Virus record (IMG/VR): IMGVR_UViG_3300045978_000056
Location: 1-42,352 of that record
Direction: 5' to 3' (one strand)
Length of the DNA stretch: 42,352 nucleotides
Source: a virus
Each line of letters opens with the position of its first letter. Position 1 is the stretch's first letter. The notes under the pieces were generated by a model. It did not search any database and was not told the DNA's origin. It saw nothing but the letters and a program-made list of their open reading frames with translations. Positions 21,211 to 28,252 of the stretch are shown piece by piece. Both the position numbers and the translations under genes were made by a program.

Positions 21211-21615
21211 ATGTCAACAGAAAGAACCATAATTGATTGTTACTATAGTGATCATGAATCCATTAACTTTTTCGAGTGTGTCTACTGCGGAGGACCGGCA
21301 AGCACAATAGATCATGTACCTCCTATATCATTTCTAAGTAGAGTTGATGATAAACACAGATTCAAACCAAGGAGATTCAGAAGTTGCGAAGAATGTAATC
21401 ACTTGCTCGGCCCATATCTAGGCAATACTCTACGAGAACGTAGGAAGTTTCTTCGTGCTAGATACGAAGAAAGATATCGTAAAATTCTCAGCATTCCTAA
21501 TTGGACAGAAAGTGCTCTTGATGAAATGGGTCCTAATCTCTACAAGTATATCATTAGTAAACAAGATTTACGACGATATCTTAGAAAACGAATGTCCAAT
21601 TTAGGAGTCTGCTAA
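21211..21615 (+). CDS. HNH-type endonuclease, possibly acquired
   Basis: This 134-residue protein has CVYCGG (C-x2-C), STIDHVPPIS with the D-H pair of an HNH beta-beta-alpha core, and SCEECNHLLG supplying the second metal-binding Cys pair and Asn. A basic C-terminal tail follows. The gene is markedly A/T-richer than its neighbours and lacks a good ribosome site, which suggests transfer, as for free-standing homing endonucleases in phages. It sits inside the base-modification block, where an HNH enzyme could also act in restriction. The next gene overlaps its TAA. Confidence 0.72.
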   Translation: MSTERTIIDCYYSDHESINFFECVYCGGPASTIDHVPPISFLSRVDDKHRFKPRRFRSCEECNHLLGPYLGNTLRERRKFLRARYEERYRKILSIPNWTESALDEMGPNLYKYIISKQDLRRYLRKRMSNLGVC

Positions 21616-22421
21616 TGCTGCCGATTAACTTTGAATCTTTCCTCTATTGGATTAGGGAACGGGAGCAAGTGAGGCTCCGGAAAGAGTCTGGAGCAAGGCC
21701 TCCCTGGAGCGCTGATAAGGTCTTCCAGACTACCTACTTCACCAACGTACACAGAGAGGACGACAAAGTCACCAAGTGGATACGAGCGTACTATAGTCCG
21801 CTCGTAGGAGACGATTGGTTTGAGTTCAACATAGTCTTATCCCGATTCCTAAACTGGCCGCCGACACTGGATGCCATCGGTTATGTGAATGACAAGGATT
21901 ACACCTACATCCGGGATATAATGAACAACATAGCGAAGACCGGAGAAAAGGTCTGGGGAGGAGCATATGTCATTACGACGCACGGCATTCCAATGTCTAA
22001 GACAGATTACTTGGTGGACAGAGTCCTTCCTTCTGCTGTTAACAAGATTCCTAGAGATTATCCTAATCTCAAAGAGTCGGCGCAATCATTTATGGAAATC
22101 GAGGGTGTATCGACTTTTCTGGCAGGTCAGATCTTGGCGGATCTCAAGAATACAAAAGGGCATCTTTTAGAGAAAGCCCCTGACTGGTGGTCATTCGCTC
22201 TACCGGGGCCAGGAAGTAGGAGAGGAATGGACTGGCTCTACGCTGAACGGGTGCCTGAATCTCGATGGTCTAGTTGTTTACATGACTTGCAGAGTATGCT
22301 ACAATTAGAAGGTATAACTCTGTGTGCCCAGGATACTCAGAACTGTCTGTGCGAATACGATAAATGGTGTCGTGTCACACTTGGAACTGGTAGGAGCAAG
22401 AGGAAATACTATGGAACTTAG
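21615..22421 (+). CDS. Thymine-hypermodification helical domain protein (aGPT-Pplase2 / HMUDK-helical family)
   Basis: This 268-residue protein starts at ATG 21615 after TTAGGAG. The N-terminus has the family's hallmark run: WIREREQVRLRKESG, then ARPPWSADKVFQ, then FTNVHREDDKVT. EIEGVSTFLAGQILADL looks like a helix-hairpin-helix, as expected for this DNA-glycosylase-like fold. C-terminal Cys are in CAQDTQNCLCEYDKWC. Homologues, alone or fused to a P-loop kinase, act on 5-hydroxymethyluracil in phage DNA during thymine hypermodification. No P-loop is present here. It overlaps the thymidylate-synthase-like gene. The family call comes from motif recall and needs a profile search. Confidence 0.68.
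   Translation: MLPINFESFLYWIREREQVRLRKESGARPPWSADKVFQTTYFTNVHREDDKVTKWIRAYYSPLVGDDWFEFNIVLSRFLNWPPTLDAIGYVNDKDYTYIRDIMNNIAKTGEKVWGGAYVITTHGIPMSKTDYLVDRVLPSAVNKIPRDYPNLKESAQSFMEIEGVSTFLAGQILADLKNTKGHLLEKAPDWWSFALPGPGSRRGMDWLYAERVPESRWSSCLHDLQSMLQLEGITLCAQDTQNCLCEYDKWCRVTLGTGRSKRKYYGT
22277..22305 (+). promoter_or_regulatory. Internal promoter for the thymidylate-synthase-like gene
   Basis: -35 TTTACA (22277-22282), 17-bp spacer, -10 TACAAT (22300-22305), preceded by TGC (extended -10). It lies inside the end of the preceding gene, about 100 bases upstream of ATG 22411. It lacks the TTGC -35 typical of this genome. Confidence 0.6.
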
Positions 22422-23493
22422 AGCACCGAATGTCCCTCGTGCTTATGCAGAGGGCCTCTGGCTATTTCGTACATCAGGACAAATCGAGGATACACGAAAT
22501 GGTCCGGCGGTCGTGCTGCCGAACCCGGTCATGCTCACCATAGAGAACCCAAAGCAGAGAGTACTATTCTGTCCAATCCGCAACGCGAACCCATTCTTCC
22601 ACGTGATGGAGACAGTGTGGATGCTCGCCGGTGAGCGGGATGTTCACTGGCTCAAACGATTTAACCGGAATATAGTGAACTATGCAGACGAAGGAGTAAT
22701 CCACGGGGCGTATGGATATCGGTGGTTTGTCCATTGGGGTGACCAGATTGCAAGGGTGATCAAGCAACTACAAGATGACCCAGAGACAAGGCAAGCAGTC
22801 ATCAGTATGTGGGATCCTGCTACGGACTGGCAGTCACACTGGAAAGACAGACCGTGCAATGTCGCGCTCATGTTTCGTCACGTGAATGGTGGTCTGAACA
22901 TGACAGTGTGCAACCGGAGCAATGACTTCGTGTGGGGAATGATGGGTGCGAACGCTGTTCACCTCACGTATCTCCATGAACTCATAGCTACGGCGGTTGG
23001 AATCCCGGTGGGGGAATATATCGTATTCACGAACAACCTCCATTTCTACGTTGATCTCTACCCCAATGCTGAAGAGATATGGGCCAGTGATCGACCGGTG
23101 GACCCATACCCGCTCATTTCTCACTACCCGCTCTTGCAACCCGACGAATACTACAAGGATCTATTGCAAGACTGCTACAATCTGGTGAACAACGAGGGAG
23201 ATCAGTACCACACTCTGTGGATGAGGCATGTCGCATTGCCAATCTACATGGCATACCTCGATAAGGAGACTGACCGTCTATGGGTAAACCAGATAAAGGC
23301 AAAGGACTGGAGGATGGCCTGCCTCTCTTGGCTGGAGCGAAACAGATGGTCGAAACCCAAAGGAACGGAGCCAACGTCCGAAGATTTCACACCGTCCCGC
23401 TCCTCAACCCCGAAACGGTCGGCCATCATTCAGGAAATGTCGTTGCGCTCTGTTATTTCCTCACAAGAGGAGGAGCCTCCGCAGAGCTCTTAA
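22411..23493 (+). CDS. Thymidylate-synthase-family enzyme, candidate dUMP hydroxymethylase
   Basis: This 360-residue enzyme transfers a one-carbon unit from folate to a deoxyuridylate. ATG 22411 has GAGG eight bases upstream. It shows RPCNVALMF with the catalytic Cys near 149, then NRSNDFVWGMMGANAVHL near 168, matching the phosphate-binding Arg-Ser and the substrate-Asn region, and TNNLHFYVD. The N-terminus (NANPFFHVMETVWMLAGE) is typical of phage family members. Sequence cannot separate methylation (dTMP) from hydroxymethylation (hmdUMP). The neighbouring hypermodification domain favours the latter. The last ~50 residues are low-complexity and overlap the HD gene, so the original stop may have been lost. 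Confidence 0.85.
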   Translation: MELRAPNVPRAYAEGLWLFRTSGQIEDTRNGPAVVLPNPVMLTIENPKQRVLFCPIRNANPFFHVMETVWMLAGERDVHWLKRFNRNIVNYADEGVIHGAYGYRWFVHWGDQIARVIKQLQDDPETRQAVISMWDPATDWQSHWKDRPCNVALMFRHVNGGLNMTVCNRSNDFVWGMMGANAVHLTYLHELIATAVGIPVGEYIVFTNNLHFYVDLYPNAEEIWASDRPVDPYPLISHYPLLQPDEYYKDLLQDCYNLVNNEGDQYHTLWMRHVALPIYMAYLDKETDRLWVNQIKAKDWRMACLSWLERNRWSKPKGTEPTSEDFTPSRSSTPKRSAIIQEMSLRSVISSQEEEPPQSS

Positions 23494-23843
23494 TGGCAGC
23501 GCTCTTCCATGACATTGCTGAACAGTTCACAGGCGACGTACCCTCTCCCGCGAAGTGGTCTAGCAAAGCGTTCGCTAAATCACTAGAGAAGGTAGAAGAG
23601 TGGTTCGCTACGACTAATGGATTCTGGCACATCTTCGCAGCCCTGAAGGAAGAGGAACGTGAGATACTCAAGGCAGCGGACATGCTCGATCTAGTTCTTA
23701 AGTGTAAGGAGGAAATCGCCCTTGGCAATCAAAACATGGAAGGACCAAAAAAGAATGGCATTGAGTACCTCCGTGGGTTACACTTACCTAGTGGTGCAGC
23801 GAGATTAGTTAGGAGTTTGCTGGATGAAGACGAAAGCAAATGA
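23346..23843 (+). CDS. HD-domain phosphohydrolase (nucleotidase-like)
   Basis: This 165-residue protein starts at ATG 23346, eight bases after GGAG; an upstream ATG at 23280 has no site. It shows NVRRFHTVP, VGHHSGNVVAL with the first His, LFHDIAEQFTGD with the H-D pair, and LKAADMLDLV with the distal Asp. This is the YfbR-like metal-dependent 5'-nucleotidase/dNTPase arrangement. Phages with modified DNA often carry enzymes that remove the normal nucleotide, so dTMP or dCMP hydrolysis is a plausible role. It overlaps the preceding gene by 148 bases in a different frame. Confidence 0.82.
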   Translation: MVETQRNGANVRRFHTVPLLNPETVGHHSGNVVALCYFLTRGGASAELLMAALFHDIAEQFTGDVPSPAKWSSKAFAKSLEKVEEWFATTNGFWHIFAALKEEEREILKAADMLDLVLKCKEEIALGNQNMEGPKKNGIEYLRGLHLPSGAARLVRSLLDEDESK

Positions 23844-24168
23844 CAGGCAGGTGGGAGGAACCCACTACCAGACAGGTGGGGTCCAACATTGGGATTGGTG
23901 TCTCGCGGCGGACCTGGACTACTTTCAAGGCAATATCACCAAACTTGTCGGCAGATGGAAGCGCAAGAATGGCATGGAGGATCTTTACAAAGCTCAACAT
24001 TATCTGGAGAAGTACATTGAGGAACAAGAGAGAAAACTTCGGGCAACAAAAGAAGAGTGCAAGGTGTTTGACACCTCTGATCCCCTCCGTGGCCCTATCG
24101 ACGAAGGTACGTCTCCAGGAAACGGATATGTCGACCAAGATAGAGTCGGCAAAGGCGTGGCTCGGTGA
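23824..24168 (+). CDS. DUF3310 family protein
   Basis: This 114-residue protein starts at ATG 23824, overlapping the HD gene by 20 bases. The family core is clear: VGGTHYQTGGVQHWDWCLAA, then YFQGNITKLVGRWKRKNGME and DLYKAQHYLEKYIEEQ. DUF3310 proteins are common in phage nucleotide-metabolism regions. Their activity is not established to my knowledge. The C-terminal ~30 residues are low-complexity and overlap a further short frame. Confidence 0.85.
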   Translation: MKTKANDRQVGGTHYQTGGVQHWDWCLAADLDYFQGNITKLVGRWKRKNGMEDLYKAQHYLEKYIEEQERKLRATKEECKVFDTSDPLRGPIDEGTSPGNGYVDQDRVGKGVAR

Positions 24169-24196
24169 GAGGTGGATCGGCCACGAACCTAAGTGA
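24128..24196 (+). CDS. Possible 22-residue peptide
   Basis: A short frame from ATG 24128, with AGGAAACGG upstream, encodes KIESAKAWLGERWIGHEPK. It overlaps the end of the DUF3310 gene in another frame. Short peptides with an AK-x-WLG-x-RW core occur in other phages as far as I recall, which favours a real gene, but support is thin. Confidence 0.4.
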   Translation: MSTKIESAKAWLGERWIGHEPK

Positions 24197-24242
24197 ATTC
24201 CCTCGGCAGTGAGCGTCCATGCAGCACAGAGCTGGAATGTGT

Positions 24243-24319
24243 CCCCTCTTGCGCCCTGCCGTCATACGAGGAAGAGGGGCTCCTACACCATCCCGAGCCG
24301 GGCGGGTTCCAGCACCGGC
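24243..24319 (+). promoter_or_regulatory. Two hairpins in the gap before the 24343 gene
   Basis: CCCCTCTT (24243-24250) pairs with AAGAGGGG (24272-24279) across a 21-base loop. GCCGG (24297-24301) pairs with CCGGC (24315-24319), about a dozen bases before AAGGAG. The first may be a terminator or an operator, the second a leader hairpin. No promoter of the genome's usual pattern fits here. Otherwise 24197-24342 shows nothing coding. Confidence 0.45.
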
Positions 24320-24342
24320 ATCTTTCTCACAAGGAGTATGCT

Positions 24343-24426
24343 ATGAACGAACGACCTGAAGAGGAACTGCCAGAGGACGAAGAGGAAGAGCTCGAAGAGG
24401 ACGAAGAGGAAGAAGAGGAAGAATAG
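24343..24426 (+). CDS. Very acidic 27-residue peptide
   Basis: ATG 24343 follows AAGGAG at a good distance. After MNERP nearly every residue is Glu or Asp (EEELPEDEEEELEEDEEEEE). Its next neighbour starts one base after the stop, so it is part of a short operon. Such a polyacidic peptide could neutralise basic proteins or be non-functional. The clear ribosome site is the main support. Confidence 0.55.
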   Translation: MNERPEEELPEDEEEELEEDEEEEEEE

Positions 24427-24427
24427 A

Positions 24428-24607
24428 ATGGACCAGATAGTCTTGACTCTGGAGCCTCGAGAGTTTGAGTACTTGATCAATGTCCTGGGTACTCGCCCAT
24501 TCGCAGAAGTCAGTACTCTAATTGCGAAACTGGTTCAACAGGCGAACGGAAGTGTGATCCGTATGCCTCCCGTACCGAGCGACCAGCCTACTTCCGCGGA
24601 GCAGTAG
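24428..24607 (+). CDS. Small phage protein, unknown function
   Basis: This 59-residue protein starts at ATG 24428, with GAGG in the preceding codons. The first 40 residues are helical: MDQIVLTLEPREFEYLINVL, GTRPFAEVSTLIAKLVQQAN. The tail is Pro-rich. The pattern 'LTxxExxYxxxVLGxRPxxEV' is familiar from short phage proteins, but no function is known to me. It is the last gene before the strong rightward terminator. Confidence 0.72.
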   Translation: MDQIVLTLEPREFEYLINVLGTRPFAEVSTLIAKLVQQANGSVIRMPPVPSDQPTSAEQ

Positions 24608-24612
24608 GCTTT

Positions 24613-24638
24613 GAGGGGTCAGCAATGACCCCTCTCTT
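24613..24638 (+). terminator. Terminator of the rightward module
   Basis: A perfect 9-bp stem, GAGGGGTCA with TGACCCCTC, is closed by a GCAA tetraloop (24622-24625) and followed by TCTTT. It separates the rightward genes from the convergent late operon. Confidence 0.85.
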
Positions 24639-24649
24639 TCGGAGGCTCT

Positions 24650-24760
24650 ATGCTTTTTGACGATGACGAACCGCTATGGATTGACTTCGGTATTATCTTT
24701 AGCGTCGCAAGGCTTCTTGTCGTCCTCTTTATCTGTCTGTTCGTTATCTTTGCAGGGTAG
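24650..24760 (+). CDS. Small membrane peptide past the terminator
   Basis: This 36-residue protein starts at ATG 24650 after GGAGG. It has an acidic start (LFDDDEPLW), then one hydrophobic span (IIFSVARLLVVLFICLFVIF). It lies downstream of the terminator and antisense to the last 87 bases of the convergent lipoprotein gene. A strong ribosome site and a clean transmembrane helix favour a real gene, perhaps expressed by read-through. It is too small to be sure. Confidence 0.5.
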   Translation: MLFDDDEPLWIDFGIIFSVARLLVVLFICLFVIFAG

Positions 24761-24913
24761 TTCTCCGTGAACTTCGCGTTCTACTCTGGCACAGACACCC
24801 GCGCAAATACTCACTCCTGACTTAGTCGCACAGCCGAAAAGAAAGATTGTTGTTAGAGCCGCCGCGATAAGAAAGAGCACGTAGAGTATCTGATATTGCC
24901 GCCGCTCGTTCAC
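24674..24913 (-). CDS. Late lipoprotein (possible outer spanin or exclusion protein)
   Basis: This 79-residue protein starts at GTG 24913, five bases after AAGG, in a GTGA overlap with the upstream stop. The N-terminus is basic (MNERRQYQ), followed by a hydrophobic run (ILYVLFLIAAALTTIF) and the lipobox LFGC. The mature part has further Cys and ends in a charged Lys/Glu/Asp tail. As the last gene of the late operon it could be an outer-membrane spanin, but it lacks the usual Pro-rich body and no inner-membrane partner is seen. A receptor-blocking role is an alternative. Confidence 0.68.
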   Translation of the reverse strand: MNERRQYQILYVLFLIAAALTTIFLFGCATKSGVSICAGVCARVEREVHGELPCKDNEQTDKEDDKKPCDAKDNTEVNP

Positions 24914-25428
24914 GATACCTTCTGTGCTGAGGAATTCATCGTAGTAGGACCCGCGAGCACGATCCCGCTCGACGCCTCGCGGATCTGGATCGTCATCTGT
25001 CCGGTCGTTGTGCCGATGGTCGTGCGGTTCACGTTCCAGAACGGATCGCCCGTGATCGCGATCCAGGAACCGAACGTGCCCGTGACATACGAGCCGCTGA
25101 CATACGTTGCCAGCACCTGATATTCGCTCGCCGGATTGCTGCTCGTTTTCCACTGGAAGCGCGCGGTCAGCACGCCCCCCGGCGCGGTCGTGTAGTACCA
25201 ACCGTCCGACTTGATCTGGTGCGTGCAGGTGATCGTTGGCGTCGAACCTGCGTTACTCGCCGACTGTGAGACGAGCGCAGCCGAGATGTTGCTGTAGAAC
25301 TTGTAACGCGAGCCACCCGCAATGAAGATGGCTTCCTTGATGCGATAGCGATTGCCGCCCGCAATAAACACCCAGTCCTTCACTCTGTAACGCGAACCGC
25401 CTGCGATGAAAACGAGGTCGCGTGCCAT
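24910..25428 (-). CDS. Protein with three N-terminal FIAGG repeats (tail-associated)
   Basis: This 172-residue protein begins with three tandem 14-residue units: DLVFIAGGSRYRVK, DWVFIAGGNRYRIK, EAIFIAGGSRYKF. The rest is Ser/Thr-rich and strand-rich (TITCTHQIKSDGWYYTTAPG, FQWKTSSNPASEYQVLATYV), resembling fibre or Ig-like domains. Its ATG directly follows the tail-fibre stop, so it is probably a fibre-associated or receptor-binding component. The repeat codons differ while the residues are kept. No family is recognised. Confidence 0.68.
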   Translation of the reverse strand: MARDLVFIAGGSRYRVKDWVFIAGGNRYRIKEAIFIAGGSRYKFYSNISAALVSQSASNAGSTPTITCTHQIKSDGWYYTTAPGGVLTARFQWKTSSNPASEYQVLATYVSGSYVTGTFGSWIAITGDPFWNVNRTTIGTTTGQMTIQIREASSGIVLAGPTTMNSSAQKVS

Positions 25429-26528
25429 TAGACTGGCCCCTCGTACACGAGGATGATGTCGCCGGTCTGGTAACCGGACGCAGAAGGTAAGCTCGTGCTG
25501 ATGTTGATGCGACCGTTGCGATACCCGGCATCACTCCAGTAGATCACGCCGCCGCGCAAGCCACCGTTGTCGCGCACGACCGGCGAGCGCACGCCGTCTC
25601 CGCTCTGCGAGAAACCGGAGTACGAGCCGAGCATGATCGTAGCGTGACCGTCGTTCAGCGTCAGACCACCTTCCTGCATCCACGCGACGTTGGCTCCGCC
25701 GATCTGCCAGTAGAACTTCTGTCCGGTGACGCTGGTGAAGAAGAAATCGTTATTGAACTGGAGCAGGCTTGAGGATTTTGTCTGCGCAGCGTTGTAGAAT
25801 ACTGCCGCCTGACCGTAGTAGTGCCGAAATTCAGCGGAACCGACCACGTTCATTTGCGTGCCACCCTTCGTGGCGAGGACAAGCGCATCACCTTGTAGCC
25901 ATGTCTCCAGCGCGTTGCTCACGACAACCGGATACCAGTTCGCACCATCGTAGTGTTCGAGCTTGGTGTAATCACTCAGCAGCCCGAAGCGCGTCGCTTT
26001 AGAGGGTGCGGTGGGGCTGTCCTTGTAGACGTTCCAAGTGCCCGATGCGTTCTGGATCAACTGGTGCGTGTTGAATATGTTCTGCGCATTGGTCTTGGCG
26101 TAGTTCGCCTCGCGCGCCTCGATCGCATCAATGTCCGTTGTATTCGTAGTGATTGAAGTCTGCAAGCTCGCTAATGTCGTACCAAGATTAATCCAGGCAG
26201 AACCTACGGGATCCCAAATTTCAGCACCACTGGAAGTCCAACGCATCCGCTGAGTGCCAGCGATTGAAACCCGTAGATCCGCAGCCCCGGCGCGATAGAG
26301 GCCAGTCGTGGGCTCGTTGGTGAACGTGATGGCTGGACCGCCAACAGTCCCGTCTGCATGGCGGAATGGAGCGAGCATTCCACCCCGGCCCTGACGGTCC
26401 AGAGACAGACCCATCTCTGTACCGAGATCATTCATGGTGTTGTTCGCCCAGCTAGCAGCGACAACCTCACCACTGACTACCGGATTTCCGGCCGGGAGGG
26501 TGTAGTTCCCATTCGCATCACGAGGCAT
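25428..26528 (-). CDS. Tail fibre protein
   Basis: This 366-residue protein starts at ATG 26528, with AAGGG seven bases upstream. The N-terminus, MPRDANGNYTLPAGNPVVSG, then EVVAASWANNTMNDLGTEM, is the familiar virion-attachment opening of many phage fibres. TNTTDIDAIEAREANYAKTN gives a short coiled coil. The C-terminal half is strand-rich with Gly, Asn and aromatic residues (GGLRGGVIYWSDAGYRNGRI, ISTSLPSASGYQTGDIILVY), as in receptor-binding tips. It is followed by a probable fibre partner gene. Confidence 0.86.
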   Translation of the reverse strand: MPRDANGNYTLPAGNPVVSGEVVAASWANNTMNDLGTEMGLSLDRQGRGGMLAPFRHADGTVGGPAITFTNEPTTGLYRAGAADLRVSIAGTQRMRWTSSGAEIWDPVGSAWINLGTTLASLQTSITTNTTDIDAIEAREANYAKTNAQNIFNTHQLIQNASGTWNVYKDSPTAPSKATRFGLLSDYTKLEHYDGANWYPVVVSNALETWLQGDALVLATKGGTQMNVVGSAEFRHYYGQAAVFYNAAQTKSSSLLQFNNDFFFTSVTGQKFYWQIGGANVAWMQEGGLTLNDGHATIMLGSYSGFSQSGDGVRSPVVRDNGGLRGGVIYWSDAGYRNGRINISTSLPSASGYQTGDIILVYEGPV

Positions 26529-26530
26529 GG

Positions 26531-28252
26531 TCAATCCCTTTGGTAAGGATCAGTTACAATCCCAACTCCGGCTGCGCGACCGGCCTGTCCCATCCGGCGC
26601 AGAGCCTTAGCATACCGATCTAGCACACCCGGACCGGAAGCGTATTTGAACAGAGCCTTCTGAACTCCAGGTCGAGCTAGAGCACGAGGACCACTGAGCA
26701 TCGCAGCAGCCATTCCTGCTCCGGCCCCGGTGCCTCCGTCTGCTTTGTATCCCGCATATCCACCTGCGGCTCCTAGACCACCATAGATCAGAGCATTCGC
26801 GGCAGCTTGCTGGAACATTCCCTGTCTGCTGGGAAAGTCCTTAAGAGTGGTCGCCATATCAGCCGCAAGGTTCGCCTGTCCAGACTTACTCTTGACCAAT
26901 CCGCCCGTCGCCTGATCTAGCGTGAACTCTTTATTCTTCTTGGTCGCTGCATCAGCCGCGGCCTTGATACCCAGATAGTTCTTATACTGGTCACGATTCT
27001 TAACGAACTTCCTGGCCTCACGCCACGGCAGCTCATTCTCAATGTGCCGTTCAAGATTCCTACGAGTAGTGACCAAGAGATCGCGCTCAGCCTTGCGTCC
27101 TGCGTCACCCACAGGAATCTCATCTATAAGGTTCTGGATAGTCTTAGAGAGGTCTAAAGCGTCAGCCCCAGACATATTCCCAGAAGTACGTATAGAAGGA
27201 GCTCCACCCATGATGGCAGAGGTAGATCGAGCTTCGACCGCATCAGACACTGTCGTAGGAATGCTAACATTACGAATCTGAGACCTGTTTATCCCATCAT
27301 AAGCACGATCCCATTCTCTCTTCAGGTGGTCCATCACGTCAGACATACGGTCGCCACGCTGGAATGCTCCAACGGGGCTAGAGCCGATGGGCAAAGCCTT
27401 GCGAGTCAAAAGGTTTCGCGCTGCGTCAACAGCTTCCGTCCTCTGACCACGGATTTTACCACCTGAGGAAAAAGCGTTGGAGAGAATACCTTCGTAGAAC
27501 TGACGGCCGAAGGAGCCCTCGGGAAGAGCCTGGGATGCGGGGATAAACGCGCCAGTCTTCTTCATGATTTCACGGGCCTCGGGCGTGATCTCGGTCCTAG
27601 CTTTGCGGAGTATCCCTCCCGCAGCGGATCCTAGACCACTGAGAGCCCCGCCGAAAGCTCCTCCGGCCAGTGCGCCTTCTGCTCCTTGTCCTACGTCGCT
27701 GGTAGCCAGACCTTGAATTGCACCCTCACCACCAGCGAGTAAAGCCTTCTGTAAGACAGGGCTCTGCTTGGCTGCGAGGCTCGCCGCACGAGCCGCACCC
27801 GCCGACTGGGGTAGCATCGCTTGCGCAGCCCCTCGTAGAGCACTCGTTCCAGCACGCGCGGCACCCAAGCCCCCTCTTACCGCACTCGCCGCACCACCTG
27901 TCGCGACCATGAGCGGTAGATTCTCGCCTACGAACTTACCGACAGCTCCGGCCGTCGTATCCGTAAGCGGCTTTTCTAATCTCTTAGCTTCTTTAATCGC
28001 TTCTTCGCTAGTGAAATCACCTTCCATGCTCTTTGGCAATAGAAGATTACCAGTACGGCGAGCGAGGCCAGTCATGCCAGCTCCCGCTCCAGCCAGGAAC
28101 CGCTCAGTCTTACTCATGCCGGAGGCAGGGTTGTATCCCTCTTGGTCTTTACGGATATTCTCCATGCTCTGAGCTCGAGCACGCATCCGCTTCTCGTACT
28201 CCATGTACTCTTTATATTCTTCGTACGTATCGAATTTGCTAGGGTCGGCCAT
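26531..28252 (-). CDS. Large Ala/Gly-rich virion protein, putative ejection protein
   Basis: This 573-residue protein starts at ATG 28252 with AGGAAGTG upstream, overlapping the previous gene's stop. It has long Ala/Gly-rich hydrophobic stretches (FLAGAGAGMTGLARRTG, AAQAMLPQSAGAARAASLAA, GGAFGGALSGLGSAAGGIL) and a helical middle (FVKNRDQYKNYLGIKAAADA). This composition and its place among tail genes match DNA-ejection proteins, which form a channel through the cell envelope at infection. The function is inferred, with no enzyme motif seen. Confidence 0.68.
   Translation of the reverse strand: MADPSKFDTYEEYKEYMEYEKRMRARAQSMENIRKDQEGYNPASGMSKTERFLAGAGAGMTGLARRTGNLLLPKSMEGDFTSEEAIKEAKRLEKPLTDTTAGAVGKFVGENLPLMVATGGAASAVRGGLGAARAGTSALRGAAQAMLPQSAGAARAASLAAKQSPVLQKALLAGGEGAIQGLATSDVGQGAEGALAGGAFGGALSGLGSAAGGILRKARTEITPEAREIMKKTGAFIPASQALPEGSFGRQFYEGILSNAFSSGGKIRGQRTEAVDAARNLLTRKALPIGSSPVGAFQRGDRMSDVMDHLKREWDRAYDGINRSQIRNVSIPTTVSDAVEARSTSAIMGGAPSIRTSGNMSGADALDLSKTIQNLIDEIPVGDAGRKAERDLLVTTRRNLERHIENELPWREARKFVKNRDQYKNYLGIKAAADAATKKNKEFTLDQATGGLVKSKSGQANLAADMATTLKDFPSRQGMFQQAAANALIYGGLGAAGGYAGYKADGGTGAGAGMAAAMLSGPRALARPGVQKALFKYASGPGVLDRYAKALRRMGQAGRAAGVGIVTDPYQRD

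Noticed and set aside
24249-24277. Promoter starting from TTGCGC at 24249
   Set aside because: Seventeen bases downstream there is AAGAGG, which is not a -10 box. The TTGC belongs to the hairpin arm.
24225-24330. Possible tRNA, because of GGGTTCCAGCACC in a GC-rich gap
   Set aside because: No acceptor stem or cloverleaf can be drawn around it. It is better explained by two hairpins before the 24343 gene.
5351-24760. Temperate lifestyle genes
   Set aside because: No integrase, excisionase, CI-like repressor or attachment site is recognisable. The HTH and winged-helix proteins alone do not imply lysogeny.
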